Made by a program: the position numbers and the translations under genes. DNA of 7,110 bases from Chloroflexota bacterium. Its GTDB lineage: Bacteria; Chloroflexota; Limnocylindria; Limnocylindrales; CSP1-4. The stretch is taken from positions 1 to 7,110 of the forward strand of contig JACDAH010000030.1 of the NCBI GenBank assembly GCA_013695505.1. Direction: 5' to 3'. The notes beneath the pieces are model-generated. The model had not been told where the DNA came from. It ran no database searches and was given only the letters and a program-made list of their open reading frames with translations. Position 1 is the first letter of the stretch. Every line of letters begins with the position of its first letter. Shown here piece after piece: positions 1 to 5,031 of the stretch.

Positions 1-91
1 GGGGCGGCGGTTCGGCTTGTCCGCCGACCGCCGATCCCGTGCCCGGCGTCGCAGCGATGGGCTGGTTCGCATTCGCGCCGGTCGGCCATGA

Positions 92-97
92 GACAAT
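92..97 (+). promoter_or_regulatory. Candidate extended -10 element for a leaderless methyltransferase transcript
   Basis: GACAAT is preceded by TG plus one base (89-91), as in an extended -10 element. It ends exactly 7 nt before the ATG at 105, so transcription would begin at or next to the start codon. No clear -35 box is seen. The same spacing recurs at 1766-1771 and 3193-3198, which raises confidence. No Shine-Dalgarno sequence lies before this ATG. The rest of 1-104 shows nothing else I can name. Confidence 0.45.
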
Positions 98-104
98 CGG
101 GCGC

Positions 105-1118
105 ATGGGTCACAGGGATCGGTTCGAGGAGCTCGCCGGGAGCGTTGGCGGCTTCTACCGCAGCTGGGTCATCTACCTCGGCCTCGAGCTCGGCCTGTTC
201 GCGACGATCCGCGCGGCCGGGTCCGAAGGGCTGACGATGGCCGACCTGGCGACGGCCACCGACTGTCGACTCGAACCGCTTGCCGTCTGGTTGCGGGCCG
301 CCCAGGCCGGCGACCTCGTCGACCTGATCGACGGTCGGGCAGTCGTCGCCGACGATGTCGCGTCGATCCTGCTCGACGACACCCATCCCGAATATCTCGG
401 CGGCCAGTTCGTCGTGGCGGTGGTCTCGAGCCTCGACTATGCCGGGCTCGCGGAGTTCTTCCGAACCGGCCGGATGATCGAGGAGCGGCCACCGCGCTTC
501 CATCGGGCGATCGAGGCGGTCACGGCCCAGGACATCGCGGTGTTCTTCCAGGAAGGCCTGGCCGAGCTGCCGGACCTGGCCGCGAGCCTGACCCGCGGCG
601 GTCGTGTCCTCGATGTCGCGTGCGGCGGCGGCAAGTGGCTCATCGCGATCGCCCAGCGGTTCCCGGAGACGACCCTCGTCGGCGTCGAGTTCGAGCCTGA
701 TTCGGTGGCCCGCGCGATGCGCCATGTGACCGAGGCGGGGCTCGGCGACCGGGTCCGCGTCGACGCCCGGCCGATCACCGACATGTCATTCCGCGAGGAG
801 TTCGACCTCGTCTACCTTCAGGACGCCCTCCACGAGCTGCCCGATCCGGTCGCTTCCCTCAAGGCCAGCTGGCGCGCGGTCGCTCCGGGCGGCCGGCTTG
901 TCGTGCTCGAGTGGTGCCTGCCCGGCGACGGCGAAGACGCGCACTCGCTCCAGGCGGAGCTGCTCTGGGGCATCCAGATCGACGAGCTTTACCAGGGGAC
1001 GCGGATGTACGACCACGCCGGCTACGACGAGCTGTACGTCGCCGCCGACGTTCCCCGGCCGGCGGTCGTCGAGCTCCTCTCGGGCGCCTCCCTCTTCGTG
1101 GTCCAACGCCCCGACTGA
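105..1118 (+). CDS. Class I SAM-dependent methyltransferase with N-terminal winged-helix-like region
   Basis: Predicted to transfer a methyl group from S-adenosylmethionine to an unidentified, probably small-molecule, acceptor in the cytoplasm. Residues 1 to about 100 look like the helical/winged-helix dimerisation region of O-methyltransferase-like enzymes. The Rossmann methyltransferase domain follows from about residue 160. Motif I is VLDVACGGGKW (168-178), the acidic ribose-binding strand is LVGVEFEPDS (191-200), FDLVYLQDALHEL (233-245) is the motif IV region, and PGGRLVVLEW (261-270) is the post-motif strand. The frame is also open from a GTG at 39 (22 more codons). I chose the ATG at 105 because a -10-like hexamer ends 7 nt before it and the upstream residues do not resemble the family. 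The 337-residue length is normal. It stands alone and converges on the cupredoxin gene. The methyltransferase call is firm; the substrate is unknown. Confidence 0.87.
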   Translation: MGHRDRFEELAGSVGGFYRSWVIYLGLELGLFATIRAAGSEGLTMADLATATDCRLEPLAVWLRAAQAGDLVDLIDGRAVVADDVASILLDDTHPEYLGGQFVVAVVSSLDYAGLAEFFRTGRMIEERPPRFHRAIEAVTAQDIAVFFQEGLAELPDLAASLTRGGRVLDVACGGGKWLIAIAQRFPETTLVGVEFEPDSVARAMRHVTEAGLGDRVRVDARPITDMSFREEFDLVYLQDALHELPDPVASLKASWRAVAPGGRLVVLEWCLPGDGEDAHSLQAELLWGIQIDELYQGTRMYDHAGYDELYVAADVPRPAVVELLSGASLFVVQRPD

Positions 1119-1137
1119 CCGAAGCCGTCGGTTCGGT
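1118..1137. terminator. Small hairpin between convergent genes, possible bidirectional terminator
   Basis: ACCGAA (1118-1123) pairs perfectly with TTCGGT (1132-1137) around an 8-nt loop, in the 34-nt gap between the methyltransferase stop and the cupredoxin stop. The position suits termination from both sides. The stem is only 6 bp and there is no T-tract, so it is weak support for an intrinsic terminator. Confidence 0.3.
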
Positions 1138-1152
1138 TGGTCTGATCGCGGC

Positions 1153-1629
1153 TTACTGGACCACCACGGTGAAGTCCTTCATCTGGGTCGGGTGGATCTT
1201 GCAGTGGTAGGTGTACGTCCCGGCTGCGGTGAACGTCAGCATTCCGGTGGAACCGGTTGCAATCGAATCGGTGTCACAGCTGCCGTCGTCAATCGTCGCG
1301 CTGTGCGGCGCGCTGTCCTCGTTCTTCCAGGCAACGATGTCGCCGACCTTGGCCTGGACCGGCTGTGGGTTGTACTTGAAGTCCTTGATCGCGACGTTGA
1401 CGGTCGCGGTCGAGCCCGCGGGGGCAACCGAACAGGCACCGGCCGTCGCTGCGCTGGCACCGGCGCCGGCACTGGCGCCTCCACCGGCGCCGCCACCCGC
1501 GCCGCTCGAGGTCGGGGATGAGGGGTTGAGCGCAGCGCTCGACGCCGGTGACGGAGTTGCGGTGCCGCCGCATGCGGCGAGGCCGGCGAGTGCGAAGACC
1601 GCCAGCAGGGACAGGGCGAGGTGACGCAT
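1153..1629 (-). CDS. Cupredoxin (plastocyanin/amicyanin-like) lipoprotein
   Basis: A blue-copper-type electron carrier, probably anchored on the outer face of the membrane. The 158-residue protein starts with a lipoprotein signal peptide: MRH, a hydrophobic stretch, then lipobox LAAC with the acylated Cys at 20. Residues 21-65 are a flexible Ala/Gly/Ser/Pro linker. The cupredoxin domain covers about 72-158. Likely type 1 copper ligands are H109 (in SAPHSATIDD) and C143, H146 and M150 (in YHCKIHPTQM). C66 and C118 are two further cysteines that could form a disulfide. The spacing C-x2-H-x3-M lies between amicyanin (x2) and plastocyanin (x4). The start is the ATG at 1629-1627 on the minus strand, supported by GGAGG ending 7 nt upstream. 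The electron-transfer partner cannot be told from the neighbours, which are unrelated genes. Confidence 0.85.
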   Translation of the reverse strand: MRHLALSLLAVFALAGLAACGGTATPSPASSAALNPSSPTSSGAGGGAGGGASAGAGASAATAGACSVAPAGSTATVNVAIKDFKYNPQPVQAKVGDIVAWKNEDSAPHSATIDDGSCDTDSIATGSTGMLTFTAAGTYTYHCKIHPTQMKDFTVVVQ

Positions 1630-1636
1630 GGTGAGT

Positions 1637-1641
1637 CCTCC
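1637..1641 (-). promoter_or_regulatory. Strong Shine-Dalgarno site of the cupredoxin gene
   Basis: On the minus strand GGAGG lies 7 nt before the ATG, close to an ideal ribosome binding site. It fixes the cupredoxin start and shows this organism does use Shine-Dalgarno initiation, in contrast to the apparently leaderless genes nearby. Confidence 0.75.
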
Positions 1642-1765
1642 GTGGGCACGGACCGGCAGGTACAGCGCCGATCACAGGGGCCGATGGTCCACGGTACGCC
1701 CAACCGCGCGTCGGCGGTTTCAGCCGAGGACGCGAGGGGCGCGCTGCCGCTCGTCGCCAGGCAGG
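1642..1765. promoter_or_regulatory. Divergent intergenic region with promoters for the cupredoxin and the GNAT gene
   Basis: About 150 bases separate the two divergent start codons, so promoters for both genes should lie here. For the minus strand I see only loose candidates, such as TTGGGC (complement of about 1698-1703) and TGTACC (near 1660), not a confident -35/-10 pair. For the plus strand the -10 candidate lies at the right edge and is listed separately. I see no clear operator or RNA element. Confidence 0.35.
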
Positions 1766-1771
1766 TATGGT
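1766..1771 (+). promoter_or_regulatory. Candidate -10 element for a leaderless tandem-GNAT transcript
   Basis: TATGGT ends exactly 7 nt before the ATG at 1779. It overlaps the alternative upstream ATG at 1767, so if this is the promoter, that ATG is not transcribed and translation must begin at 1779. No Shine-Dalgarno sequence is present and no convincing -35 box is visible. Confidence 0.45.
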
Positions 1772-1778
1772 TCGGCTG

Positions 1779-2726
1779 ATGGGCGCCCCGATCCCCGTCG
1801 CGCAGCCGTCCGGCGTCGGTCGGCCGGCGGACCTCACCCCTGACGACGCTCGATGGCTGGCCTGGCACGAGGCCTGCTCGCATGCGCTTCTCGGCCGCGA
1901 GGTCCGCGACCTGGGGGACGCCTGGCTCCTCCACGACCCGACCGACCGCGAGCCGTTCTGGAACCGGATCGCCGGGATCGCCTGGCCGGCGGAGCCCGGC
2001 GCCTTCGATCGGCGGCTGACCGAGATGCTCGCCCTGTTCGCCGGACTCGACCGGATCCCGCACATCTGGCCGATGCCCGGTTTCGACACTCCGTCCGACC
2101 TGACCGCCCGGCTGCTCGCAAACGGCTTCGAGGATCACGGAGGCGGGATGCTGATGGCGCTTGACGCGCCTCGGGCCGATGCGACTCCGCACCGGGCTAC
2201 CGCGGCCGAGGCGGCGGCGTCGGATCGGCCAGACCGTGGCGGCTCGCCGGCGGATCGGCCAGACCGTGGCGGCTCGCCGACGGGTGTCAGGATCGAGCGC
2301 CTCCATCTGCTCACCGGCGACGCGGCGATCGCGGCCGCCCGGGCCATCGCGGCGGTCCTCGTGGCCTCCTTCGCTGTCGAGCCGGAGCGCCGGGTGGCGA
2401 TCGAGCTCGAGGCCGTCCAGGGCCTGGCAACGGAGGCCTATCACGCGATCCTCGTTCGGGTCGACGGGATGCCGGCCGCGGTCGCCCGGCGGACCACGTT
2501 CGCCGGCGCGAGCTACCTGTCCTCGATCGGGACCGATCCCGGGTTCCGTGGACGCGGCCTCGGCCGACTCGTGACCTCCGCGGCCGTCGTCGATGCCCGT
2601 GCCGCGGGCAGTCGCTGGACGTACCTGGGGGTCTTCGAGGAGAACGCCGTGGCGCGGTCGCTGTACGAGTCACTCGGCTTCGTCATGATCGGCGGTGTGG
2701 CGCCAGACCTGCTGTTGCGGCCTTGA
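1779..2726 (+). CDS. Tandem GNAT-family N-acetyltransferase
   Basis: A cytoplasmic acetyl-CoA-dependent acyltransferase of unknown substrate, 315 residues from this start. The N-terminal half (about 20-130) looks like a degenerate GNAT fold, ending in a typical strand LANGFEDHGGGMLMAL (113-128). A linker at about 129-168 contains two near-identical 10-residue repeats, DRPDRGGSPA and DRPDRGGSPT. The C-terminal half (about 170-310) is a full GNAT domain. Its acetyl-CoA pyrophosphate-binding motif A is GTDPGFRGRGLG (251-262), followed by the conserved ENAVARSLYESLGF (288-301). The frame also opens at an ATG 12 nt upstream (1767); I prefer 1779 because a -10-like hexamer overlaps 1767. The next gene begins just after a run of 16-bp repeats that overlaps this stop codon. 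The family call is strong; the physiological substrate is not predictable. Confidence 0.85.
   Translation: MGAPIPVAQPSGVGRPADLTPDDARWLAWHEACSHALLGREVRDLGDAWLLHDPTDREPFWNRIAGIAWPAEPGAFDRRLTEMLALFAGLDRIPHIWPMPGFDTPSDLTARLLANGFEDHGGGMLMALDAPRADATPHRATAAEAAASDRPDRGGSPADRPDRGGSPTGVRIERLHLLTGDAAIAAARAIAAVLVASFAVEPERRVAIELEAVQGLATEAYHAILVRVDGMPAAVARRTTFAGASYLSSIGTDPGFRGRGLGRLVTSAAVVDARAAGSRWTYLGVFEENAVARSLYESLGFVMIGGVAPDLLLRP
2221..2280 (+). repeat. 30-bp tandem duplication inside the GNAT linker
   Basis: Units 2221-2250 and 2251-2280 match at 29 of 30 positions, differing only at the last base. The unit is a multiple of three, so it duplicates ten residues (DRPDRGGSPA/T) without changing frame. 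It lies in the hydrophilic inter-domain linker, where length changes should be tolerated. Confidence 0.95.
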
Positions 2727-2771
2727 CGTGGCGCCGCCGTGACGTGGCGCCGCCGTGACGTGCCGCCGCCC
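2724..2771 (+). repeat. Three-copy 16-bp tandem repeat at a gene junction
   Basis: The unit TGACGTGGCGCCGCCG occurs exactly at 2724-2739 and 2740-2755, and with two differences at 2756-2771. The first unit begins with the TGA stop of the tandem GNAT gene. The third supplies the GTG (2760) that I take as the start of the next gene. Because 16 is not a multiple of three, copy-number change would shift reading frames across this junction. Confidence 0.9.
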
Positions 2772-3209
2772 GGGACCATCGCCGAGATCCATGCCACGGT
2801 CGATCTCGAGCGGACACTCACCGATCTCGGCCTGGCCGCCCCGGACGCGAGCGCGTTCGTGACGGACGACCTCCTCGGTGCCCGCATTCTCGTCGTGGAG
2901 AGGCCCGCCGGCCCGCCGCTCGCGCTCGCCGAGCCATCGACCGAGGGCCGGCTCGCCGCCACGCTCGCGCGCCACGGCGAAGGACCCGCAGGCTGGTACG
3001 TCCGGACGTGGGCGCCGCTCGCCGAGCTCCGGCATCAGGCCCGGACGGGGGGACTCGCGGTCAGCCGGACGGGGGACGGGCCCTTCGGCCGCCAGGTGCT
3101 GGCCCTCGACGGCATCCCGTTCGGGCGGCATCTGATCCTCGTCGAGGTCCCGGATGTCCGGGAGGTCCCGGAGCTCCCGGAGGTCCCGGCGGTACCATCG
3201 CCACCATGA
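2760..3209 (+). CDS. Hypothetical protein with Val-Pro-rich tail
   Basis: I do not recognise this 149-residue protein. It is soluble, with no signal peptide or membrane segment. Codon use is strongly GC at third positions, supporting this frame over the opposite-strand one. The body (to about residue 128) is a mixed alpha/beta-looking sequence including LLGARILVVERP and FGRQVLALDGIPFGRHLILVEV. The end is a short repeated tail, EVP-DVR-EVP-ELP-EVP-AVP-SPP. I chose the GTG at 2760; another in-frame GTG at 2739 would add seven residues encoded by the 16-bp repeat. No ribosome binding site stands out. Its TGA (3207-3209) overlaps the ATG of the next gene as ATGA, so the two are probably translationally coupled, and it follows the tandem GNAT gene by about 33 nt. 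A link to the flanking acetyltransferases is possible but unproven. Confidence 0.7.
   Translation: MPPPGTIAEIHATVDLERTLTDLGLAAPDASAFVTDDLLGARILVVERPAGPPLALAEPSTEGRLAATLARHGEGPAGWYVRTWAPLAELRHQARTGGLAVSRTGDGPFGRQVLALDGIPFGRHLILVEVPDVREVPELPEVPAVPSPP
3144..3197 (+). repeat. Six degenerate 9-bp tandem units (GAGGTCCCG)
   Basis: Units start at 3144, 3153, 3162, 3171, 3180 and 3189. Three are exact GAGGTCCCG, GAGCTCCCG differs at one base, and GATGTCCGG and GCGGTACCA are more diverged. Each unit encodes three residues of the tail of the upstream protein. The units create near-perfect palindromes, for example CCGGGA-GG-TCCCGG at 3158-3171. The last unit contains most of the -10-like TACCAT of the following gene. 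Confidence 0.85.
3193..3198 (+). promoter_or_regulatory. Candidate -10 element for the single-domain GNAT gene
   Basis: TACCAT ends 7 nt before the ATG at 3206 (GGTACCATCGCCACCATG), giving leaderless geometry. It lies inside the 3' end of the preceding gene, so this gene may be made both from its own transcript and by coupling through the ATGA overlap. No clear -35 box is seen. Confidence 0.4.
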
Positions 3210-3646
3210 CCGATCGCCAGCCCGTCACTCTTCGTCCCGCCGCCAAGGAAGACGTCGAGCGCATCGCGGCCTTGTTCACCGACGAGGGCTACCCGTCCGG
3301 CCCGACCGACATCGTCGAGCGGCTCGCCCGGTTCGATTCGGACTTCTCGCGGGTGATCGTGGCCGACATTGGCGGTGTCGTCCTGGGCTTCGTCGCGGTC
3401 CACGCCCTGCCGCGGTTCGAGCATTCCGATCGGATCATCAGGATCATGGCCCTGGTCGTCGATCCCGGCGAGCGCGGCCGCGGGATCGGCGGACTCCTGA
3501 TCGAGGAGGCCGAGCGGCTCGGGCGCGAGCTCGGGGCCGCATTCGCCGAGATCACCGCGGGCCATCACCGGCCGGACGCTCGCCGCCTCTACGAGGAGCT
3601 CGGCTACGACGCGTCCGTCGCGGCCTATCTCCGCAAGCGGCTCTGA
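3206..3646 (+). CDS. Single-domain GNAT N-acetyltransferase, AAC(6')-like
   Basis: A 146-residue cytoplasmic acetyl-CoA-dependent acetyltransferase with a complete GNAT domain. The N-terminal strand VTLRPAAKEDVERIAALF (7-24) is typical. Motif A is MALVVDPGERGRGIGGLLIE (81-100), with the R-x-x-G-x-G-type loop at 90-95. Motif B is ITAGHHRPDARRLYEELGY (116-134), with Y129 in the usual place of the catalytic or general-acid Tyr. The GHHRPDARRLYEELGY signature is common in small acetyltransferases loosely annotated as aminoglycoside 6'-acetyltransferase-like. That does not show that it modifies aminoglycosides. It overlaps the upstream gene by 4 nt (ATGA). It is much smaller than the tandem GNAT upstream and is not a repeat copy of it. 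Confidence 0.87.
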   Translation: MTDRQPVTLRPAAKEDVERIAALFTDEGYPSGPTDIVERLARFDSDFSRVIVADIGGVVLGFVAVHALPRFEHSDRIIRIMALVVDPGERGRGIGGLLIEEAERLGRELGAAFAEITAGHHRPDARRLYEELGYDASVAAYLRKRL

Positions 3647-3658
3647 GCCCAGGGCCGC

Positions 3659-3690
3659 GACCGCCTGACCGCCGGACCGCCTGACGGCAA
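3659..3690 (+). repeat. Two-copy 16-bp repeat in the intergenic gap before the DUF4032 gene
   Basis: GACCGCCTGAC occurs at 3659-3669 and 3675-3685, a 16-bp period, with further partial matches. The surrounding 99-nt gap (3647-3745) separates the small GNAT from the DUF4032 gene. It should contain a promoter or a readthrough leader, but I see no convincing -10 or terminator there. Confidence 0.6.
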
Positions 3691-3745
3691 TCGGCCGCCC
3701 GACTCCGACGACCACGCGACCTCCACGCCACCGACGGACCCGACC

Positions 3746-4444
3746 TTGGCCCTCTTCCCCCGCCTTCGCCTCCGAGATCCCGCGATCGATCTGGTCGATC
3801 TGCCATGGGAGCAGCCCCTCGACGAATGGTCGAGCGACCGGCTGTCCTTCCGCCACGTGCCCGTCGGCCCGTCCCGCCATCTCGTCCGGTTCCTCGTCTC
3901 GAGCGGGATCCTGTACGCCTTGAAGGAGTTGCCGCTCGACGTCGCGCGTGCCGAGTACGGCGTCCTCCTCCACCTGGAGAACCTCGGGCTGCCGACGGTC
4001 GAGGCCGCCGGGGTCGCCGAGGCGCCGGCTCGCGACAGCGCGATCCTGGTCACGAAGTTCCTGCCGCACTCGCTCCAGTACCGGCGGCTGATGATGCGGC
4101 TGCCGCCCGGCTCCGGCTCGTACCGCGAGCGACTCCTCGACGCGATGGCGTTCCTGCTCGTGGACCTCCACCGAAGCGGCGTGTTCTGGGGCGACTGTTC
4201 GCTCGCGAACACCCTGTTCCGGCGCGACGGCGACCGGATCCAGGCCTATCTCGTCGATGCCGAGACCAGCGAGGTGTTCCCGTCACTGTCGGATGGCCAG
4301 CGCCAGTACGACCTCGAGATCCTGATCGAGAACGTGGCGTTCGGACTGGCCGACCTCGGGGCGATGCAGGGCTGGGGCGAGGAGAACGAGGACGACTCGA
4401 TCTCGACCCGAACGCCGCCGACGGTCGCGTCCGGCTCCGGATGA
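3746..4444 (+). CDS. DUF4032 protein, N-terminal kinase-like part (frame ends early)
   Basis: This 232-residue frame encodes the protein-kinase/LPS-kinase-like half of a DUF4032 family protein. Kinase-like features in order are ILYALKELP with a candidate ATP-binding K60, a possible helix-C E70, catalytic-loop-like FWGDCSLANTL (D150, N155) and YLVDAET with metal-binding-type D171. Then comes QYDLEILIENVAFGLADLGAMQGW, which in intact homologues leads into the DUF4032 domain. Instead the frame runs off into STRTPPTVASGSG and stops at TGA 4442-4444, overlapping the ATG of the next frame. I chose the TTG start (3746) because the following residues, through DLVDLPWEQPLDEW, look like the family N-terminus; no ribosome binding site is evident. 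The family function is not established. The missing C-terminal half is found in the next frame, so this is probably a broken or split gene. Confidence 0.75.
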   Translation: MALFPRLRLRDPAIDLVDLPWEQPLDEWSSDRLSFRHVPVGPSRHLVRFLVSSGILYALKELPLDVARAEYGVLLHLENLGLPTVEAAGVAEAPARDSAILVTKFLPHSLQYRRLMMRLPPGSGSYRERLLDAMAFLLVDLHRSGVFWGDCSLANTLFRRDGDRIQAYLVDAETSEVFPSLSDGQRQYDLEILIENVAFGLADLGAMQGWGEENEDDSISTRTPPTVASGSG

Positions 4445-5031
4445 GCGTCACGACCCGCCGCTACCACGCCCGCCATCTCGAGCGGAAGACACGGATCCGG
4501 GCGCTCGAGGGCCAGGCGCGGCTCCTTCTCAATGACCTCAACGAGTACGGGACGTGGCTGGAGTGGAGCGAGAGCCGGCCTATCGGGGGCGAGGAGGTTG
4601 TCGAGCGCTGGCTCGGCGAGGTCTACCGCCCGACGCTCGCCCGGATCGGCGCGGCGGTCGGCCCGAACCGGGACCGCGTCCAGGCGTACTGCGATGTCCT
4701 CGAGGAAAAGTGGTTCCTGTCCGAGCAGGCCGGCCGTGACATCGGCCTTGCGACCGCGATCGACTCCTACCTTGCCCTGGGTGCCCCGGCGCCCGAGGTG
4801 CCGGCGAAGGACGACGACGCGACGGCCCCGCTCGATCGGCTCGATCTCGAGCACGAGCTCGACCTGCTCGACATCGACCCCGACGAGCTCGATCCGATCG
4901 GGCCGGAAGGGGCTGCCGGGGCTGACGGGGCTGACGTCGCCGCGGCCGATCCCGGCGAAGAGCCCGCGGATCGCGCCATGGACGACGAGGACGGCACGAC
5001 CCTGGCGTGGATGGCACCATCCCACCGGTGA
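4441..5031 (+). CDS. DUF4032 protein, C-terminal domain plus acidic tail
   Basis: Residues 1 to about 112 of this 196-residue frame match the end of DUF4032 proteins as I recall them: RRYHARHLE, EGQARLLLNDLNEYGTWLE, EEVVERWLGEVYRPTLARIG, and the characteristic WFLSEQAGRDIGL (91-103). The rest (about 120-196) is a low-complexity acidic tail rich in Asp, Glu, Ala and Leu, including a 9-bp GGGGCTGAC-type repeat at 4909-4935. The ATG overlaps the preceding stop as ATGA, so reinitiation could make it a separate polypeptide. The coding-like frame actually extends upstream of the ATG to about 4396 (LDLDPNAADGRVRLR). That suggests this is the displaced second half of one ancestral gene, not a gene with its own start. 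It ends in a GTGA overlap with the ABC ATPase gene. Confidence 0.7.
   Translation: MSVTTRRYHARHLERKTRIRALEGQARLLLNDLNEYGTWLEWSESRPIGGEEVVERWLGEVYRPTLARIGAAVGPNRDRVQAYCDVLEEKWFLSEQAGRDIGLATAIDSYLALGAPAPEVPAKDDDATAPLDRLDLEHELDLLDIDPDELDPIGPEGAAGADGADVAAADPGEEPADRAMDDEDGTTLAWMAPSHR
5007..5025. promoter_or_regulatory. Inverted repeat and weak -10-like site before the ABC ATPase
   Basis: GTGGATGG (5007-5014) is complementary to CCATCCCAC (5017-5025) with one bulged C. Within it, CACCAT (5015-5020) ends 7 nt before the GTG start at 5028, the same spacing as the other leaderless candidates, but its first base is poor for a -10. It could be an operator or promoter for the exporter, or chance within the coding end of the upstream gene. 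Confidence 0.25.

Noticed and set aside
39..104. GTG at 39 or ATG at 57 as the methyltransferase start
   Set aside because: Both are in frame, but neither has a ribosome binding site, and a -10-like element sits just before the ATG at 105.
2221..2280. CRISPR-like repeat
   Set aside because: The two 30-bp units are directly adjacent with no spacer and lie in frame inside a protein linker.
1236..2444. Long minus-strand open frame (402 codons)
   Set aside because: It overlaps both the cupredoxin and the GNAT gene in other frames and gives an Arg/Pro-rich sequence with no domain. It is an artefact of GC-rich coding DNA.
2774..2789. GACCAT-7-ATC as a further leaderless start
   Set aside because: The spacing matches, but ATC is a very rare start codon and the nearby ATG (2791) is out of frame. 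It is probably chance.
3035..4171. Long minus-strand open frame (378 codons) opposite the GNAT and DUF4032 genes
   Set aside because: The plus-strand frames here show clear GNAT and kinase-like motifs. The minus product has no recognisable domain.
3805..4395. The upstream part of the plus-strand frame 3805-5031 as coding
   Set aside because: Before about 4396 it is Arg/Pro-rich shadow of the kinase-like frame. Family-like sequence begins only near 4396-4441.
4381..4444. Programmed -1 ribosomal frameshift joining the two DUF4032 frames
   Set aside because: The direction fits, but there is no slippery heptamer of the X-XXY-YYZ type in the crossover region. A segment of the family also seems missing, which frameshifting would not explain.
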